From an uncultured Paracoccaceae bacterium (GTDB lineage: Bacteria; Pseudomonadota; Alphaproteobacteria; Rhodobacterales; Rhodobacteraceae), in assembly GCA_947500135.1 (NCBI GenBank), contig CANMQX010000006.1, positions 1 to 64,000 of the forward strand: DNA of 64,000 bases. Reading direction: 5' to 3'. This document shows positions 35,421 to 44,967 of the stretch, piece by piece (positions within the stretch are counted from its first letter, which is position 1; each line of letters opens with the position of its first letter). Position numbers and translations under genes: made by a program. A model generated the notes under the pieces. That model ran no database searches, had not been told where the DNA came from, and worked only from the letters and a program-made list of their open reading frames with translations.

Positions 35421-37973
35421 ATGATGAAAGACGCCACGCCCCAGACGATCTATTTGAAGGACTACATGCCGCCTGCCTATCTGGTTGAGGATGTGCATCT
35501 GACCTTCAAGCTTGACGCCAAGGCAACCCGCGTCCTGTCGCGCATCCGGTTCAGGCCGAACCCGCAGCCGCAATCGCAGGATTTTTTCCTACATGGCGAG
35601 GGGCTTAAGCTGATCTCGGCCCGCATCGACGGGAGGACAGTCAACCCGACACTCACACCAACAGGCCTGACCTGCGCAGTGCCGGACGCGCCCTTCACTT
35701 TTGAATCAGAGGTCGTGATTGACCCGGCAGCCAATACATCGCTTGAAGGGCTGTATATGTCCAAGGGCATGTATTGCACCCAATGCGAGGCCGAAGGGTT
35801 TCGCAAGATCACCTACTACCCCGACCGGCCCGACGTGATGGCCACATTCACCGTGCGGATCGAAAGTGACTTGCCTGTGCTGTTGTCCAATGGCAATCCG
35901 ACCAACCGGGGCGATGGCTGGGCGGAATGGCATGACCCATGGCCCAAACCGGCCTACCTGTTTGCCCTTGTCGCGGGCGATCTTGTAAATCACTGCGGCC
36001 AGTTCACCACCCGCTCCGGCAGGGATGTTGAATTGAACATCTGGGTGCGTCCCACCGACATACATAAATGTGCATTCGGGATGGATGCGCTGAAAAAGGC
36101 CATGACATGGGATGAGGATGTCTATGGCCGCGCATATGATCTGGACGTTTTCAACATCGTGGCCGTTGATGATTTCAATGCTGGTGCAATGGAAAACAAA
36201 GGGCTGAACATCTTCAATGCCTCCGCGGTCCTCGCCTCGCCAGAAACCGCCACGGACGCCAATTTCGAACAGATCGAGGCGATTATCGCCCATGAGTATT
36301 TTCATAACTGGACCGGCAACCGGATCACCTGCCGGGACTGGTTTCAGCTGTGTCTCAAGGAAGGTTTGACCGTTTTTCGTGACCAACAATTCACATCCGA
36401 TATGCGCAGCCCGGCTGTCAAACGGATTGATGATGCGGTCGTGCTGCGCGCCCATCAATTCCGCGAAGATAGCGGACCTTTGGCCCACCCGGTCAGACCC
36501 GCGAGCTTTGTCGAGATCAATAATTTCTACACCGTCACCGTCTACGAAAAAGGGGCAGAGCTGATTGGCATGCTCAAGACATTGGTGGGCGATACGGCCT
36601 ACTATAAGGCGTTGGATCTATACTTTGAACGGCATGACGGCGACGCCGCCACGATTGAGGATTGGCTAAAAGTCTTTGAAGATGCAACTGGCCGCGACCT
36701 GACCCAATTCGCCCTTTGGTACAGTCAAGCCGGCGTGCCAGAGGTGACGGTCACAGATGACTTCACGGATGGCATCTACAGCCTGCATTTCAAACAGCAT
36801 ACACCACCAACACCCGGACAGGTCGACAAGGCACCGCTGGTCATTCCGATTGCCGTCGGATTGCTGAATGATGACGGGTCAGAGGCGCATGCCACCGAAG
36901 TTCTGGAACTTACAAAAGCCGAACAAAGCTTTCAATTCAAAGGACTATCCAGCAAACCTATCCCGTCAATCCTGCGCCATTTCTCTGCCCCTGTGATCCT
37001 ACGCCGCGAACAGGAAAATGCCCAAAGGGCGTTCCTGCTGGCCCATGACACGGATCCGTTCAACCGTTGGGATGCCGGGCGGGCGTTGGCGCAGGATGTG
37101 CTCAAACGCATGGTGCGCGATGAGGCGACACCAGACAGCGCCTATCTGGATGGGCTGGCTGCCGTGTTGCGCGATGACAGCCTTGATCCGGCCTTCCGGG
37201 CACTTGTCCTTGCGCTGCCATCCGAAGATAACACCGCGCAAACCCTGGTCGAGGCGGGCACCATACCCGACCCCACCGCAATCTATCACGCGCATGAGGC
37301 GCTGCGCCTGCAAACCGCGCAACATCTGCAAGATATGCTGCCCCGGCTCTATGCCAGCATGGCTGTCACAGGTCCCTACACACCCGACGCTGCCCCTGCT
37401 GGCAAGCGGGCCTTGGGCAATGCCGCCCTGTCGCTGATCACGAAACTGGACGGGGGCAAACAGGCGGCGCAACAATATGCCACCGCAGATAACATGACCC
37501 TGCAACAGGCCGCCCTGACCGCGCTGTTGCGGATAGGCAAAGGCGAGGATGAGCTTGCTGCATTCGCGAAGCAGTGGAGCCATGATGGGCTTGTCATGGA
37601 TAAGTGGTTCGGCATGCAGGTGGCCTGCGCCGCACCCGAGAAAGCGGCGGGCACAGCCCAGTACCTGACGCAACATCCTGATTTTATAATGCAAAACCCC
37701 AACCGCGTGCGGGCTGTCTTTGGCAGTCTGGCGCGGCATGCGGCAGGTTTTCATCATCCCAGCGGTGCGGCTTATGACCTGATGACCGACTGGCTGATCA
37801 CGCTGGATGGGGTCAATCCGCAGATTGCAGCCGGGCTTAGTAAAGCTTTCCAGACCTGGACACGCTATGATGCTGACAGGCAGGAAAAAATGCGAACCAG
37901 CTTGCAGCGGATCGCACAACAGCCGGACCTGTCCAATGATCTGAATGAAATGGTCGCGCGCATGCTCGGCTGA
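35421..37973 (+). CDS. pepN: Aminopeptidase N (M1 family)
   Basis: The 850-residue metallopeptidase has the exopeptidase motif GAMENKGLNIFNASAVL and the zinc site HEYFHNWTGNRITCRDWFQL with the downstream Glu in LKEGLTVFRDQ, then the typical long C-terminal helical domain. It removes N-terminal residues from peptides in the cytoplasm. AAAAGGATCGC precedes tandem ATGs at 35421 and 35424. Length fits the E. coli PepN subfamily. Confidence 0.95.
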   Translation: MMKDATPQTIYLKDYMPPAYLVEDVHLTFKLDAKATRVLSRIRFRPNPQPQSQDFFLHGEGLKLISARIDGRTVNPTLTPTGLTCAVPDAPFTFESEVVIDPAANTSLEGLYMSKGMYCTQCEAEGFRKITYYPDRPDVMATFTVRIESDLPVLLSNGNPTNRGDGWAEWHDPWPKPAYLFALVAGDLVNHCGQFTTRSGRDVELNIWVRPTDIHKCAFGMDALKKAMTWDEDVYGRAYDLDVFNIVAVDDFNAGAMENKGLNIFNASAVLASPETATDANFEQIEAIIAHEYFHNWTGNRITCRDWFQLCLKEGLTVFRDQQFTSDMRSPAVKRIDDAVVLRAHQFREDSGPLAHPVRPASFVEINNFYTVTVYEKGAELIGMLKTLVGDTAYYKALDLYFERHDGDAATIEDWLKVFEDATGRDLTQFALWYSQAGVPEVTVTDDFTDGIYSLHFKQHTPPTPGQVDKAPLVIPIAVGLLNDDGSEAHATEVLELTKAEQSFQFKGLSSKPIPSILRHFSAPVILRREQENAQRAFLLAHDTDPFNRWDAGRALAQDVLKRMVRDEATPDSAYLDGLAAVLRDDSLDPAFRALVLALPSEDNTAQTLVEAGTIPDPTAIYHAHEALRLQTAQHLQDMLPRLYASMAVTGPYTPDAAPAGKRALGNAALSLITKLDGGKQAAQQYATADNMTLQQAALTALLRIGKGEDELAAFAKQWSHDGLVMDKWFGMQVACAAPEKAAGTAQYLTQHPDFIMQNPNRVRAVFGSLARHAAGFHHPSGAAYDLMTDWLITLDGVNPQIAAGLSKAFQTWTRYDADRQEKMRTSLQRIAQQPDLSNDLNEMVARMLG

Positions 37974-38076
37974 TGGTCGCCGACGCGCATCGCGATTTGG
38001 CGCAGCACTTTGCCAGTCCCGGGTTTTCACACGGTGTGTCGTGGAACCGTTACGCTGACATGCGCAAGAATGCGGC

Positions 38077-38946
38077 ATGGAACATCGCATTGACCCGTTG
38101 ATCGCCGAACGTGCGCCCTGGCTTTATGATGATCGCCCCGGTGCGCGGCTTGCCCGGCGTCACCTGCATAAACTGCTGGGCTATGATGCCACCTTGTGCA
38201 TCGCAAAAACGCTTAAAAATCAACCGGCTGACCGCATCATGGGTGCGATGGCATCCCTTCTGGCGAAATCTGTTGAGGCCAGCGGGTTGCCCCATATACC
38301 GGCTCATGGTCCCGCCATTATCGTGGCCAATCACCCCACTGGAATTGCCGATGGAATCATCCTGCATCACCTGATTGCCAGTGCGCGACCTGATGCCTAT
38401 TTCTTTGCCAACCGCGATATACTGCGGGTGTTTCCGCAGATGGATTGCATGATTGCCCCCGTTGAGTGGCGCAAGGAGCGGCGCAGCCATGCCAAAACCC
38501 GTGACACGTTGCGATTTGTGCATGATGCAACGGCTGCTGGCAGGCTCGGCGTGATTTTCCCCTCTGGCCGTCTGGCCAAACGGCGCGGTTTGCGCCTGTT
38601 TGAAAGGCCTTGGATGGCATCAGCGGCGATGTTGGCCCGCAAATTCGACTTGCCGGTGGTGCCGGTAAACATTCAGGCGCGCAATTCAGTGTTGTTCTAT
38701 CTGTTTGATCTGCTGCACCCGACCCTGCGCGATATCACCTTGTTTCACGAGACGCTCAACAAAGCCAAACAACCCTACCGCGTCAATGTGGGCGAACCAA
38801 TCTCCGCTGCTGCGATGCCCCGCAATTCTGAGGACGGGATCGCAATGCTGCGCAAAGCAACCCTAGCCTTGGGCGGCAAGGACGCCCCCGCCGTTAATCT
38901 GGTTGCGGCGTCGCGGTCATGGTTGAGATCGCCACAGGCTGACTAG
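38077..38946 (+). CDS. Lysophospholipid acyltransferase-family protein
   Basis: The 289-residue protein has the PlsC-type HX4D motif in IIVANHPTGIADGIILHHL and the acceptor-binding IFPSGRLAKRRGLRLFERPW. A hydrophobic stretch NSVLFYLFDLLHPTL may touch the membrane. It acylates a lysophospholipid or related lipid; the acceptor is not known. A 42-codon frame from 37973 overlaps its start and could be translated with pepN. Its 3' end overlaps the convergent transglycosylase gene by 53 bases. Confidence 0.82.
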   Translation: MEHRIDPLIAERAPWLYDDRPGARLARRHLHKLLGYDATLCIAKTLKNQPADRIMGAMASLLAKSVEASGLPHIPAHGPAIIVANHPTGIADGIILHHLIASARPDAYFFANRDILRVFPQMDCMIAPVEWRKERRSHAKTRDTLRFVHDATAAGRLGVIFPSGRLAKRRGLRLFERPWMASAAMLARKFDLPVVPVNIQARNSVLFYLFDLLHPTLRDITLFHETLNKAKQPYRVNVGEPISAAAMPRNSEDGIAMLRKATLALGGKDAPAVNLVAASRSWLRSPQAD

Positions 38947-39700
38947 GCCGCGCAATAGGCCGGATATTGTCGATCGGCGTGCAATAACTTTGCACGCGGG
39001 TCCATGCAGACATCTCGGATATCTTGCCTCGGTTCGACATTGGGCCCCAATCTGCCGCAACCCCGCGCCAACGCCCGTCATAGACAGCGACGGCATTATC
39101 CCGCGCGACAGTCACGGCCATGATCCGGGCCGCACAGCTGAGGTTCTCCGCCGGATCTTTCAGTGCTTCACCAGTGCGGGCGCGGCACCCGTAACGCCTT
39201 GCCGTGTCGGGATAAATTTGCAAAATCCCGTACCATAAATTGGGCCCACCCACAGCGCGCGGGTTATAGGTGCTTTCGTGTTTTGACAGGGCCGACATCA
39301 TACCAACCCAAAAGGCACGGCGCATCTCAGGCCCGTGATCGGCATAAGCCGGACACCACGTGTCGATATCGCGCGGCACATTTTCCAACAGCGCCCCGGC
39401 ATGGTCTGAAATCGCCGACATCGCAGCACGGGTCCAAATCCGCCCGCCATCTTTGAAATCCCAACGCGCGCGCGGCTGAAACCGGGTGCGTGCAACCGGT
39501 CGCACATCAGGTTTGCGGGTTTCCACCTGCACCGGATAGCGCAGCATATGCGGCGGACGCGGCTGCGGTGCGACAGAGGCGAGGCGCGTATGCAGCGCAT
39601 CCTGACGCGATATGGGACGGTCCTGTAGCGGGTTGGCAGCGACATGCGTTGTCATCGCGACCGCCGCCATCGCCCCCACGATGGTTCTGATCCAGTTCAT
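38894..39700 (-). CDS. Exported lytic transglycosylase (SLT domain)
   Basis: The 268-residue precursor has a signal peptide (MNWIRTIVGAMAAVAMTTHV, cleavage near AAN), a Pro/Arg-rich linker and a C-terminal SLT domain with catalytic Glu in MSALSKHESTYNPRAVGG and YGILQIYPDTARRYGC, then CAARIMAVTVARDNA. It cleaves peptidoglycan glycan strands. I use the ATG at 39700; the upstream frame to 40153 runs antisense into gatB. The cysteine-bearing loops suggest disulfides in the periplasm. Confidence 0.88.
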   Translation of the reverse strand: MNWIRTIVGAMAAVAMTTHVAANPLQDRPISRQDALHTRLASVAPQPRPPHMLRYPVQVETRKPDVRPVARTRFQPRARWDFKDGGRIWTRAAMSAISDHAGALLENVPRDIDTWCPAYADHGPEMRRAFWVGMMSALSKHESTYNPRAVGGPNLWYGILQIYPDTARRYGCRARTGEALKDPAENLSCAARIMAVTVARDNAVAVYDGRWRGVAADWGPMSNRGKISEMSAWTRVQSYCTPIDNIRPIARPSQPVAISTMTATPQPD

Positions 39701-39835
39701 GACGCCAATCTGCACCGCAGGACCGCACCGGACAAGTGTTGTTTCTTGCATCGGCGGAACCATGACGGCCCATGCTGACTTGAAGCCTTTCCCGCCTTCT
39801 CTTAGACAGCCGTTGAGAGACAAAGGAAGTGCCCC

Positions 39836-41347
39836 ATGCTTGACCTGATATATGACGCCCCTGCCCCCAAAGTGATTGCGGGCGCGCAACATGACTGGGA
39901 ACTTGTGATCGGACTGGAAGTCCACGCACAGGTCGCCACAAAGGCCAAGCTGTTTTCGGGCGCATCGACCCAGTTTGGCGCAGAACCCAACAGCAACGTC
40001 GCATTTGTGGACGCAGGCATGCCCGGCATGTTGCCCGTCATTAATGAAGGATGTGTTGAACTTGCGGTCCGCACCGGTCTGGGTCTGAAAGCGCAGATCA
40101 ATCTGACCTCGGCCTTTGATCGCAAGAACTATTTTTATCCAGACCTTCCGCAAGGTTACCAGATTTCACAGCTTTATCATCCCATCGTTGGCGAAGGCGA
40201 AGTGCTGGTTGAAATGGGCAACGGCACGGCCCGCAATGTGCGGATTGAACGCATCCATCTGGAGCAAGATGCGGGTAAATCGATTCACGACATGGACCCA
40301 AACATGTCCTTTGTGGACCTGAACCGAACCGGTGTGGCCCTGATGGAAATCGTCAGCCGCCCCGATATTCGTGGCCCTGAAGAGGCCGCCGCCTATGTTG
40401 GCAAGCTGCGCCAAATCCTGCGTTACTTGGGCACCTGCGATGGGAACATGCAAAACGGCAATCTGCGGGCCGACGTGAACGTGTCGATCTGCAAACCCGG
40501 CGCATACGAGAAGTATCAGGAAACGCAGGATTTTTCCTATCTGGGTACGCGGTGCGAGATCAAGAATATGAACTCCATGCGCTTCATCCAGATGGCGATT
40601 GACGTCGAGGCCCGCCGCCAGATTGCGTTGGTTGAAGACGGCCAAGAGGTCGTGCAGGAAACACGCCTTTATGATCCGGACAAGAATGAAACCAGGTCGA
40701 TGCGGTCCAAGGAAGAAGCACATGATTACCGCTATTTCCCTGATCCTGATCTGCTGCCACTAGAGATTGAACAGGCTTGGGTTGACGATATCGCAGCAGC
40801 TTTACCGGAACTGCCGGACGAAAAAAAAGCACGTTTTATCAGCGACTTCGGCCTGTCGGATTACGATGCGTCGGTCCTGACGGCAGAGGCCGAGAACGCT
40901 GTGTTCTTTGAACAGGTTGCCGAAGGGCGTGACAGAAAACTGGCAGCAAACTGGGTGATCAACGAACTGTTTGGTCGTCTGAAAAAGGACGACAAGGAAA
41001 TTGGCGAAAGCCCGATTTCAGCGGACCGTCTGGGCCAGATCGTAGGGTTGATCAAATCAGGTGATATCAACGGTAAGATCGCAAAAGAAGTATTTGAAAT
41101 TGCATATAGTTCTGACCGCGAACCAACCGAAATTGTCGAAACAGAAGGCCTGAAACAGGTCACGGATACCGGCGCGATTGAGGCGGCGGTGGACGAGATT
41201 ATTGCAGCCAACCCAGCCCAGGTCGAGAAGGCCAAACAGAACCCCAAACTGGCAGGTTGGTTTGTCGGTCAGGTGATGAAAGCTACTGGCGGTAAGGCCA
41301 ATCCAGCGGCGGTCAATCAGTTGGTTACAACGAAGCTGGGCCTTTAG
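39836..41347 (+). CDS. gatB: Asp-tRNA(Asn)/Glu-tRNA(Gln) amidotransferase subunit B
   Basis: The 503-residue protein matches Gat[97 protein letters not shown] and the C-terminal YqeY-like tail [20 protein letters not shown]. It binds ATP and tRNA for transamidation of mischarged tRNA. AAAGGAAG precedes the ATG. gatA and gatC are not in the window. It ends 10 bases before the second 11-bp repeat array. Confidence 0.97.
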   Translation: MLDLIYDAPAPKVIAGAQHDWELVIGLEVHAQVATKAKLFSGASTQFGAEPNSNVAFVDAGMPGMLPVINEGCVELAVRTGLGLKAQINLTSAFDRKNYFYPDLPQGYQISQLYHPIVGEGEVLVEMGNGTARNVRIERIHLEQDAGKSIHDMDPNMSFVDLNRTGVALMEIVSRPDIRGPEEAAAYVGKLRQILRYLGTCDGNMQNGNLRADVNVSICKPGAYEKYQETQDFSYLGTRCEIKNMNSMRFIQMAIDVEARRQIALVEDGQEVVQETRLYDPDKNETRSMRSKEEAHDYRYFPDPDLLPLEIEQAWVDDIAAALPELPDEKKARFISDFGLSDYDASVLTAEAENAVFFEQVAEGRDRKLAANWVINELFGRLKKDDKEIGESPISADRLGQIVGLIKSGDINGKIAKEVFEIAYSSDREPTEIVETEGLKQVTDTGAIEAAVDEIIAANPAQVEKAKQNPKLAGWFVGQVMKATGGKANPAAVNQLVTTKLGL

Positions 41348-41356
41348 AAAAACCCT

Positions 41357-41394
41357 GTCGGCAAAGCGTCGGCGCGGCGTCGGCAAAACGTCGG
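41357..41394 (+). repeat. Four GTCGG units at exact 11-bp spacing, array 2
   Basis: GTCGG begins at 41357, 41368, 41379 and 41390. The units are GTCGGCAAAGC, GTCGGCGCGGC, GTCGGCAAAAC and GTCGGGCATAA. It lies between gatB and the DUF4177 gene, with its last unit 88 bases before that start. The 16-base core GTCGGCAAAACGTCGG is identical to one in array 1. Relative to the following gene the orientation is the same as in array 1. Confidence 0.8.
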
Positions 41395-41482
41395 GCATAA
41401 GTGTTAACGATGTCTGAACCCGAATCCTTGGATTCGAAGGCGCGCTTTGCTATATCTGCCCGGTGGAAAAAGGGGTGACGTG

Positions 41483-41959
41483 ATGTCATACGAATACAAA
41501 GTCGTGCCAGCGCCGACGCGCGGGTTGAAAGCCAAAGGTGTCAAAACCGCTGAAGATCGGTTTGCCAATGCCTTGGAAACGACGATGAATGATCTGGCCG
41601 CCGATGGCTGGGAATATCAGCGCACAGACACCCTGCCTTGTGAACAGCGCGAAGGGCTGATGAGCAAGACGACCGTTTACCAGAATATGCTGGTGTTTCG
41701 GCGTGCCTTGCCAAAGGCGCAGACTGCCGTCGCCCCCATCGCTGCGGAAAAGCCTGCCCCCGCCCCGGCCAACCCGCCGGTAACCAAACCAGAACCGGCG
41801 TTGTCAACTGAACCTGACCAGCCCAAGCGCCGGACAGGGCAGCAAGTCACGCGCCCCTTGGCCGCCCCTGAACGGTTGACGCCGGAGTTGAAGGAAGAGC
41901 TGCTAAAGGCTGACCGGGTCAATACGCCCGACAAAAAGCCGGATGTCGCGGCCGAATAA
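41483..41959 (+). CDS. DUF4177-domain protein
   Basis: The 158-residue protein has an N-terminal DUF4177 domain (YEYKVVPAPTRGLKAKGVKT, LETTMNDLAADGWEYQRTDT, then VYQNMLVFRRALPK), a Pro/Ala-rich middle and a charged tail. The family is small and of unknown function. The ATG at 41483 has AAAGGGG upstream. Directly upstream lie the four 11-bp direct repeats, which could control it. It ends next to the convergent bolA gene. Confidence 0.82.
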   Translation: MSYEYKVVPAPTRGLKAKGVKTAEDRFANALETTMNDLAADGWEYQRTDTLPCEQREGLMSKTTVYQNMLVFRRALPKAQTAVAPIAAEKPAPAPANPPVTKPEPALSTEPDQPKRRTGQQVTRPLAAPERLTPELKEELLKADRVNTPDKKPDVAAE

Positions 41960-42211
41960 CTACTGAATATCGATAGCAAGGGCGTGGATGCGCCCGATAA
42001 TGTCCTTGCCAAGGGCGGAATGTATCGCGCGGTGTCGTGCGATCCGCGACAAATCGTCCAACTGCGGTGCTGCGATCACGACCCGCCAATGGCTTTCCCC
42101 GGACCCGTCATCGCCCGCATGCCCATGGTGCAAGGCACTTTCGTTGATCACGTCCAAATGTGTCGGTGACAGTGCGCGCAGGTTTTCGCGAATTTCGGCC
42201 TCTAAAGTCAT
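41960..42211 (-). CDS. BolA-family protein
   Basis: The 83-residue protein has the BolA fold: IRENLRALSPTHLDVINESA, HHGHAGDDGSGESHWRVVI and SRIARHRAIHSALGKDIIGR with the final His in IHALAI. BolA proteins partner monothiol glutaredoxins in iron-sulfur or iron sensing. AGGAG precedes the ATG. It is directly convergent with the DUF4177 gene with no gap, so the two share their 3' boundaries. Confidence 0.93.
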   Translation of the reverse strand: MTLEAEIRENLRALSPTHLDVINESALHHGHAGDDGSGESHWRVVIAAPQLDDLSRIARHRAIHSALGKDIIGRIHALAIDIQ

Positions 42212-42289
42212 TATTTTGCTCCTGCCCTCTTCAATCTCTCGCCCAGAGGTTTAAAGTGTGTTGCTCGTGACGGAAAGAGAAGACGCGCA

Positions 42290-42925
42290 ATGAAGAAAGA
42301 TGACCCATTTGGTTTCGACATGTCCGTGTCGAGTTCGAAGAAAAAGAACCCGCGCGGACGGCGTGGCATGTCCGGCGCGTCCGAGACATCGACCCGTGTC
42401 TGTGACCATGAAGGCTGTCAGGAATCGGGCAAATACCGCGCGCCCAAATCCCCCGATATTCTGGATGACTTTTTCTGGTTCTGTCAGGAACATGTGCGCG
42501 AATATAACCTGAAATGGAACTTCTTCGACAGCACGTCTGAGGCTGAACTGGCCGCGCAGATGGATCAGGACCGCGTCTGGGAGCGCCCCACCAAACCGTT
42601 CAAACGGACGGTGGAAGAACGCGCATGGGCCCGGTTGGGTGTCGATGATCCGCATCAGGTTCTTGGTGCCAACGCTACACAGAACCCCGGCCGTGGTGCG
42701 GCATCGGGCCGTAAGCTGCCCCCGACAGAACGCCGGGCGATTGAGATTCTGGAAGCCAAGGATAATTGGTCCAAGCCCGAGATTCGCAAAGCCTATAAGG
42801 CCCTGATCAAAATCCTGCACCCTGATATGAATGGCGGCGACCGCAGCCAGGAAGATCAGCTGTCAGAGGTTGTCTGGGCCTGGGACCAGATCAAGGTCAG
42901 CCGGAATTTCCGGGACAAGGATTAG
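42290..42925 (+). CDS. J-domain protein
   Basis: The 211-residue protein has an N-terminal basic segment (SSSKKKNPRGRRGMSG), a conserved Cys-containing part (CDHEGCQESGKYRAPKSPDI and FFWFCQEHVREYNLKWNFFD), and a C-terminal J domain (about 155-205) with YKALIKILHPDMNGGDRSQE. The HPD motif for DnaK stimulation is intact. This alphaproteobacterial family is a DnaK co-chaperone of unknown client. GGAAAGAG precedes the ATG. Its end overlaps the convergent membrane-protein gene by 63 bases. Confidence 0.9.
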   Translation: MKKDDPFGFDMSVSSSKKKNPRGRRGMSGASETSTRVCDHEGCQESGKYRAPKSPDILDDFFWFCQEHVREYNLKWNFFDSTSEAELAAQMDQDRVWERPTKPFKRTVEERAWARLGVDDPHQVLGANATQNPGRGAASGRKLPPTERRAIEILEAKDNWSKPEIRKAYKALIKILHPDMNGGDRSQEDQLSEVVWAWDQIKVSRNFRDKD

Positions 42926-43330
42926 CGACAGCTTCTGCATACCCCCCATCATCGCCAGCCAAAACAGGCCGGTGATGGGGAAGGTAACGATGCTTGTTCC
43001 GACCATGACGACACAAATCATGGCCTCTTGCAGTGTTTGAAACAGGATCAGGCCACCGATAAATGCGCCTGATGCCGTGGCAGCAATGGCCCCGAGAAGA
43101 GCAAAACCCCAACCACGCCAGCCTTTCCTGCCAAAACCCGGTGCAACCACCATCCCGGCAATGAACGCGCCAATGACGGCAACGGCCACGACCGCCCATT
43201 CGTCGCCCGCCAGGATATTGCTTCCACTGGCCCTGAACCTCCAGAGCATGACAATGGCGGTCACCCCGCCCACGATTGACATCATCGCCCCGATAATCGC
43301 GGCGCGGGTGGTGGGGATAGGGAATGGCAT
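42863..43330 (-). CDS. Four-span membrane protein of unknown function
   Basis: The 155-residue product has four hydrophobic segments (about 10-29, AIIGAMMSIVGGVTAIVMLW; 45-64; 74-95, GFALLGAIAATASGAFIGGL; 103-127). The N-terminus MPFPIPTTRA is short and the C-terminus (ILVPEIPADLDLVPGPDNL) is probably soluble. I recognise no family. It ends inside the J-domain gene on the other strand. Confidence 0.6.
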   Translation of the reverse strand: MPFPIPTTRAAIIGAMMSIVGGVTAIVMLWRFRASGSNILAGDEWAVVAVAVIGAFIAGMVVAPGFGRKGWRGWGFALLGAIAATASGAFIGGLILFQTLQEAMICVVMVGTSIVTFPITGLFWLAMMGGMQKLSLILVPEIPADLDLVPGPDNL

Positions 43331-43515
43331 GCTGTGCTCCGGTTCTGGTCGTGACCGCAGCTTTGCAAAATGGCGCAGATGTTTTGGTGGCGGTTTGTGC
43401 AGATTCTGATTGTTCGCTGAACTCCGGCCACGAAAGCTAACCTAACCAAGCGATTGGTGGCCACCGCGCATGATGAAACCCTATGGGTCGAGTGGGCGAT
43501 TTGTGGGAGAATAGC

Positions 43516-44913
43516 ATGTCATATGCGCGGGCCTTTCTGGATCACGGATCTAATCCGGCTGATTTGATTGCGCTGGATGAGATGCCTGTCGCGCATCGAT
43601 TGGCCCGTTTCACGGCCTTCAAAACCGAATTGCAGCCGTTTCATCGCAAGACAATTGGCACAATCGCGCAGAACATCGCCGCGTCACATCGCGGGTCAGC
43701 CCCGATCCGCTGTGTCAGGCTGATCGGCCATGCCGCCACATGGCGCAATATGAAGACAGAGGATTACTTCAGAAACGCGATGGCGCGTGCCTATGCCGTG
43801 GCCAACGAGCTGAGCCAGCAATTGCAGACGCGTGGCATCAGCGCACAAACCCTGTCAGAGGATGCGTTGCAGATTGGGTCGGATGGCCGTCGTTGCAAGC
43901 CGCAAAAAGGTGTTGCTGTTGCCCTTTATGTCGGGTCACGCGGGAACAAGCGCCCGGTTGTCCCCAACCTGATCAAGCGCTCTGATAAGGCGGCCCGCGC
44001 AAACCGCGCCGAAAACCGTCGTGTCGATGTATCGCTGTTCAATGCCACCCCGCGCCGACGGAAGAAAAGAACAGTTCCCATCTACAAGCGCGGCGATACA
44101 AATGCATTCGTTGAAAAAATGATCAAAAAATCCTTCCATGCCAGTACGAAGGCGCGCAATCGGATGAATATGTTAGCAGCGATGCCTGAAGCGGCACGCC
44201 GTGCAGCGTGGAACGCGGGGCCCGAGGTCATCTGGTTCGGCAAATATGAGGCAGGCGGTCAACAAACCCCGTTTCGACTGGTACGCCGATTTACCAACCG
44301 TATTTATCACGTTTTGCATGGAAAAGACGCCCCACCCGACGCTGGAAAACCAGCCCGGCGGCATGTGCTGACGGTCGAATCATTTGACTGCAATACGCCG
44401 CCCCGAAAGATCTGCAAGAAACAGGCAGAACTGCCGCCGCCGCTTGGTCTGCATCCGGTCAAACGCTGGAGCAGGGCCGCGAAACAAAAAGGCAATCGTG
44501 CCAAAAATCTGCTGGATAGCGAGAACCGCACAATCGACGCCCGGTTCATGTGTTGCAACGAGCAGGAAACGCTTGGACTGGCATTCCGATCAGTTGGTGT
44601 TGATGTGGATCGCCCATTGCGCAACCCGCCAGAACCGCCACCGCACAAGATCGCCCTTTGCCCCGGCTTTTTCAAAGAACCGCGCAGCAAGCGCAGAAAA
44701 CGCTGGTGGAAAGAAGCCCGGCGCATCACCATCGCCCACGAGATTGCGCATCTTGCCGGTGTTTCAAAGCTGGTTTTCGACCCGGTGTCAGAGACCCACA
44801 AAGATGCTGAGATCTATGGGACCCGGTTGATTAAACGACTGGCCCGCCGCAAGCCTGCACTGGCAAGGGTCAATGCCGACAATTACGCCGCCTATGTCAT
44901 GTCATTTGCGTGA
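43516..44913 (+). CDS. OmpA-like/aspzincin (M35-type) fusion protein
   Basis: The 465-residue protein combines two parts. Residues about 40-185 resemble an OmpA C-terminal domain: IRCVRLIGHAATWRNMKTED, ARAYAVANELSQQLQTRGIS and ENRRVDVSLF. Residues about 330-465 form an M35/aspzincin-like zinc peptidase: ITIAHEIAHLAGVSK (HEIAH at 408-412), a third-ligand candidate Asp430 in THKDAEIYGTR and the end VNADNYAAYVMSF typical of the family. No signal peptide is visible. I take the ATG at 43516 with GGGAG upstream rather than 43483. The middle is basic and unplaced. Function and secretion are unknown. Confidence 0.72.
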   Translation: MSYARAFLDHGSNPADLIALDEMPVAHRLARFTAFKTELQPFHRKTIGTIAQNIAASHRGSAPIRCVRLIGHAATWRNMKTEDYFRNAMARAYAVANELSQQLQTRGISAQTLSEDALQIGSDGRRCKPQKGVAVALYVGSRGNKRPVVPNLIKRSDKAARANRAENRRVDVSLFNATPRRRKKRTVPIYKRGDTNAFVEKMIKKSFHASTKARNRMNMLAAMPEAARRAAWNAGPEVIWFGKYEAGGQQTPFRLVRRFTNRIYHVLHGKDAPPDAGKPARRHVLTVESFDCNTPPRKICKKQAELPPPLGLHPVKRWSRAAKQKGNRAKNLLDSENRTIDARFMCCNEQETLGLAFRSVGVDVDRPLRNPPEPPPHKIALCPGFFKEPRSKRRKRWWKEARRITIAHEIAHLAGVSKLVFDPVSETHKDAEIYGTRLIKRLARRKPALARVNADNYAAYVMSFA

Positions 44914-44967
44914 AAAAGATAAGGGGCCCGTAGAACGGACCCCAGACAGAGCAACAGTGTTTCGTCG

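Noticed and set aside
37973-38101. 42-codon frame overlapping the pepN stop (TGATG)
   Set aside because: It overlaps the acyltransferase start, has no family resemblance and could be chance; kept only as a note.
44930-44950. Hairpin-like GGGGCCCG/CGGACCCC after the OmpA/aspzincin gene
   Set aside because: The stem has a mismatch and no T-run follows; too weak to call a terminator.
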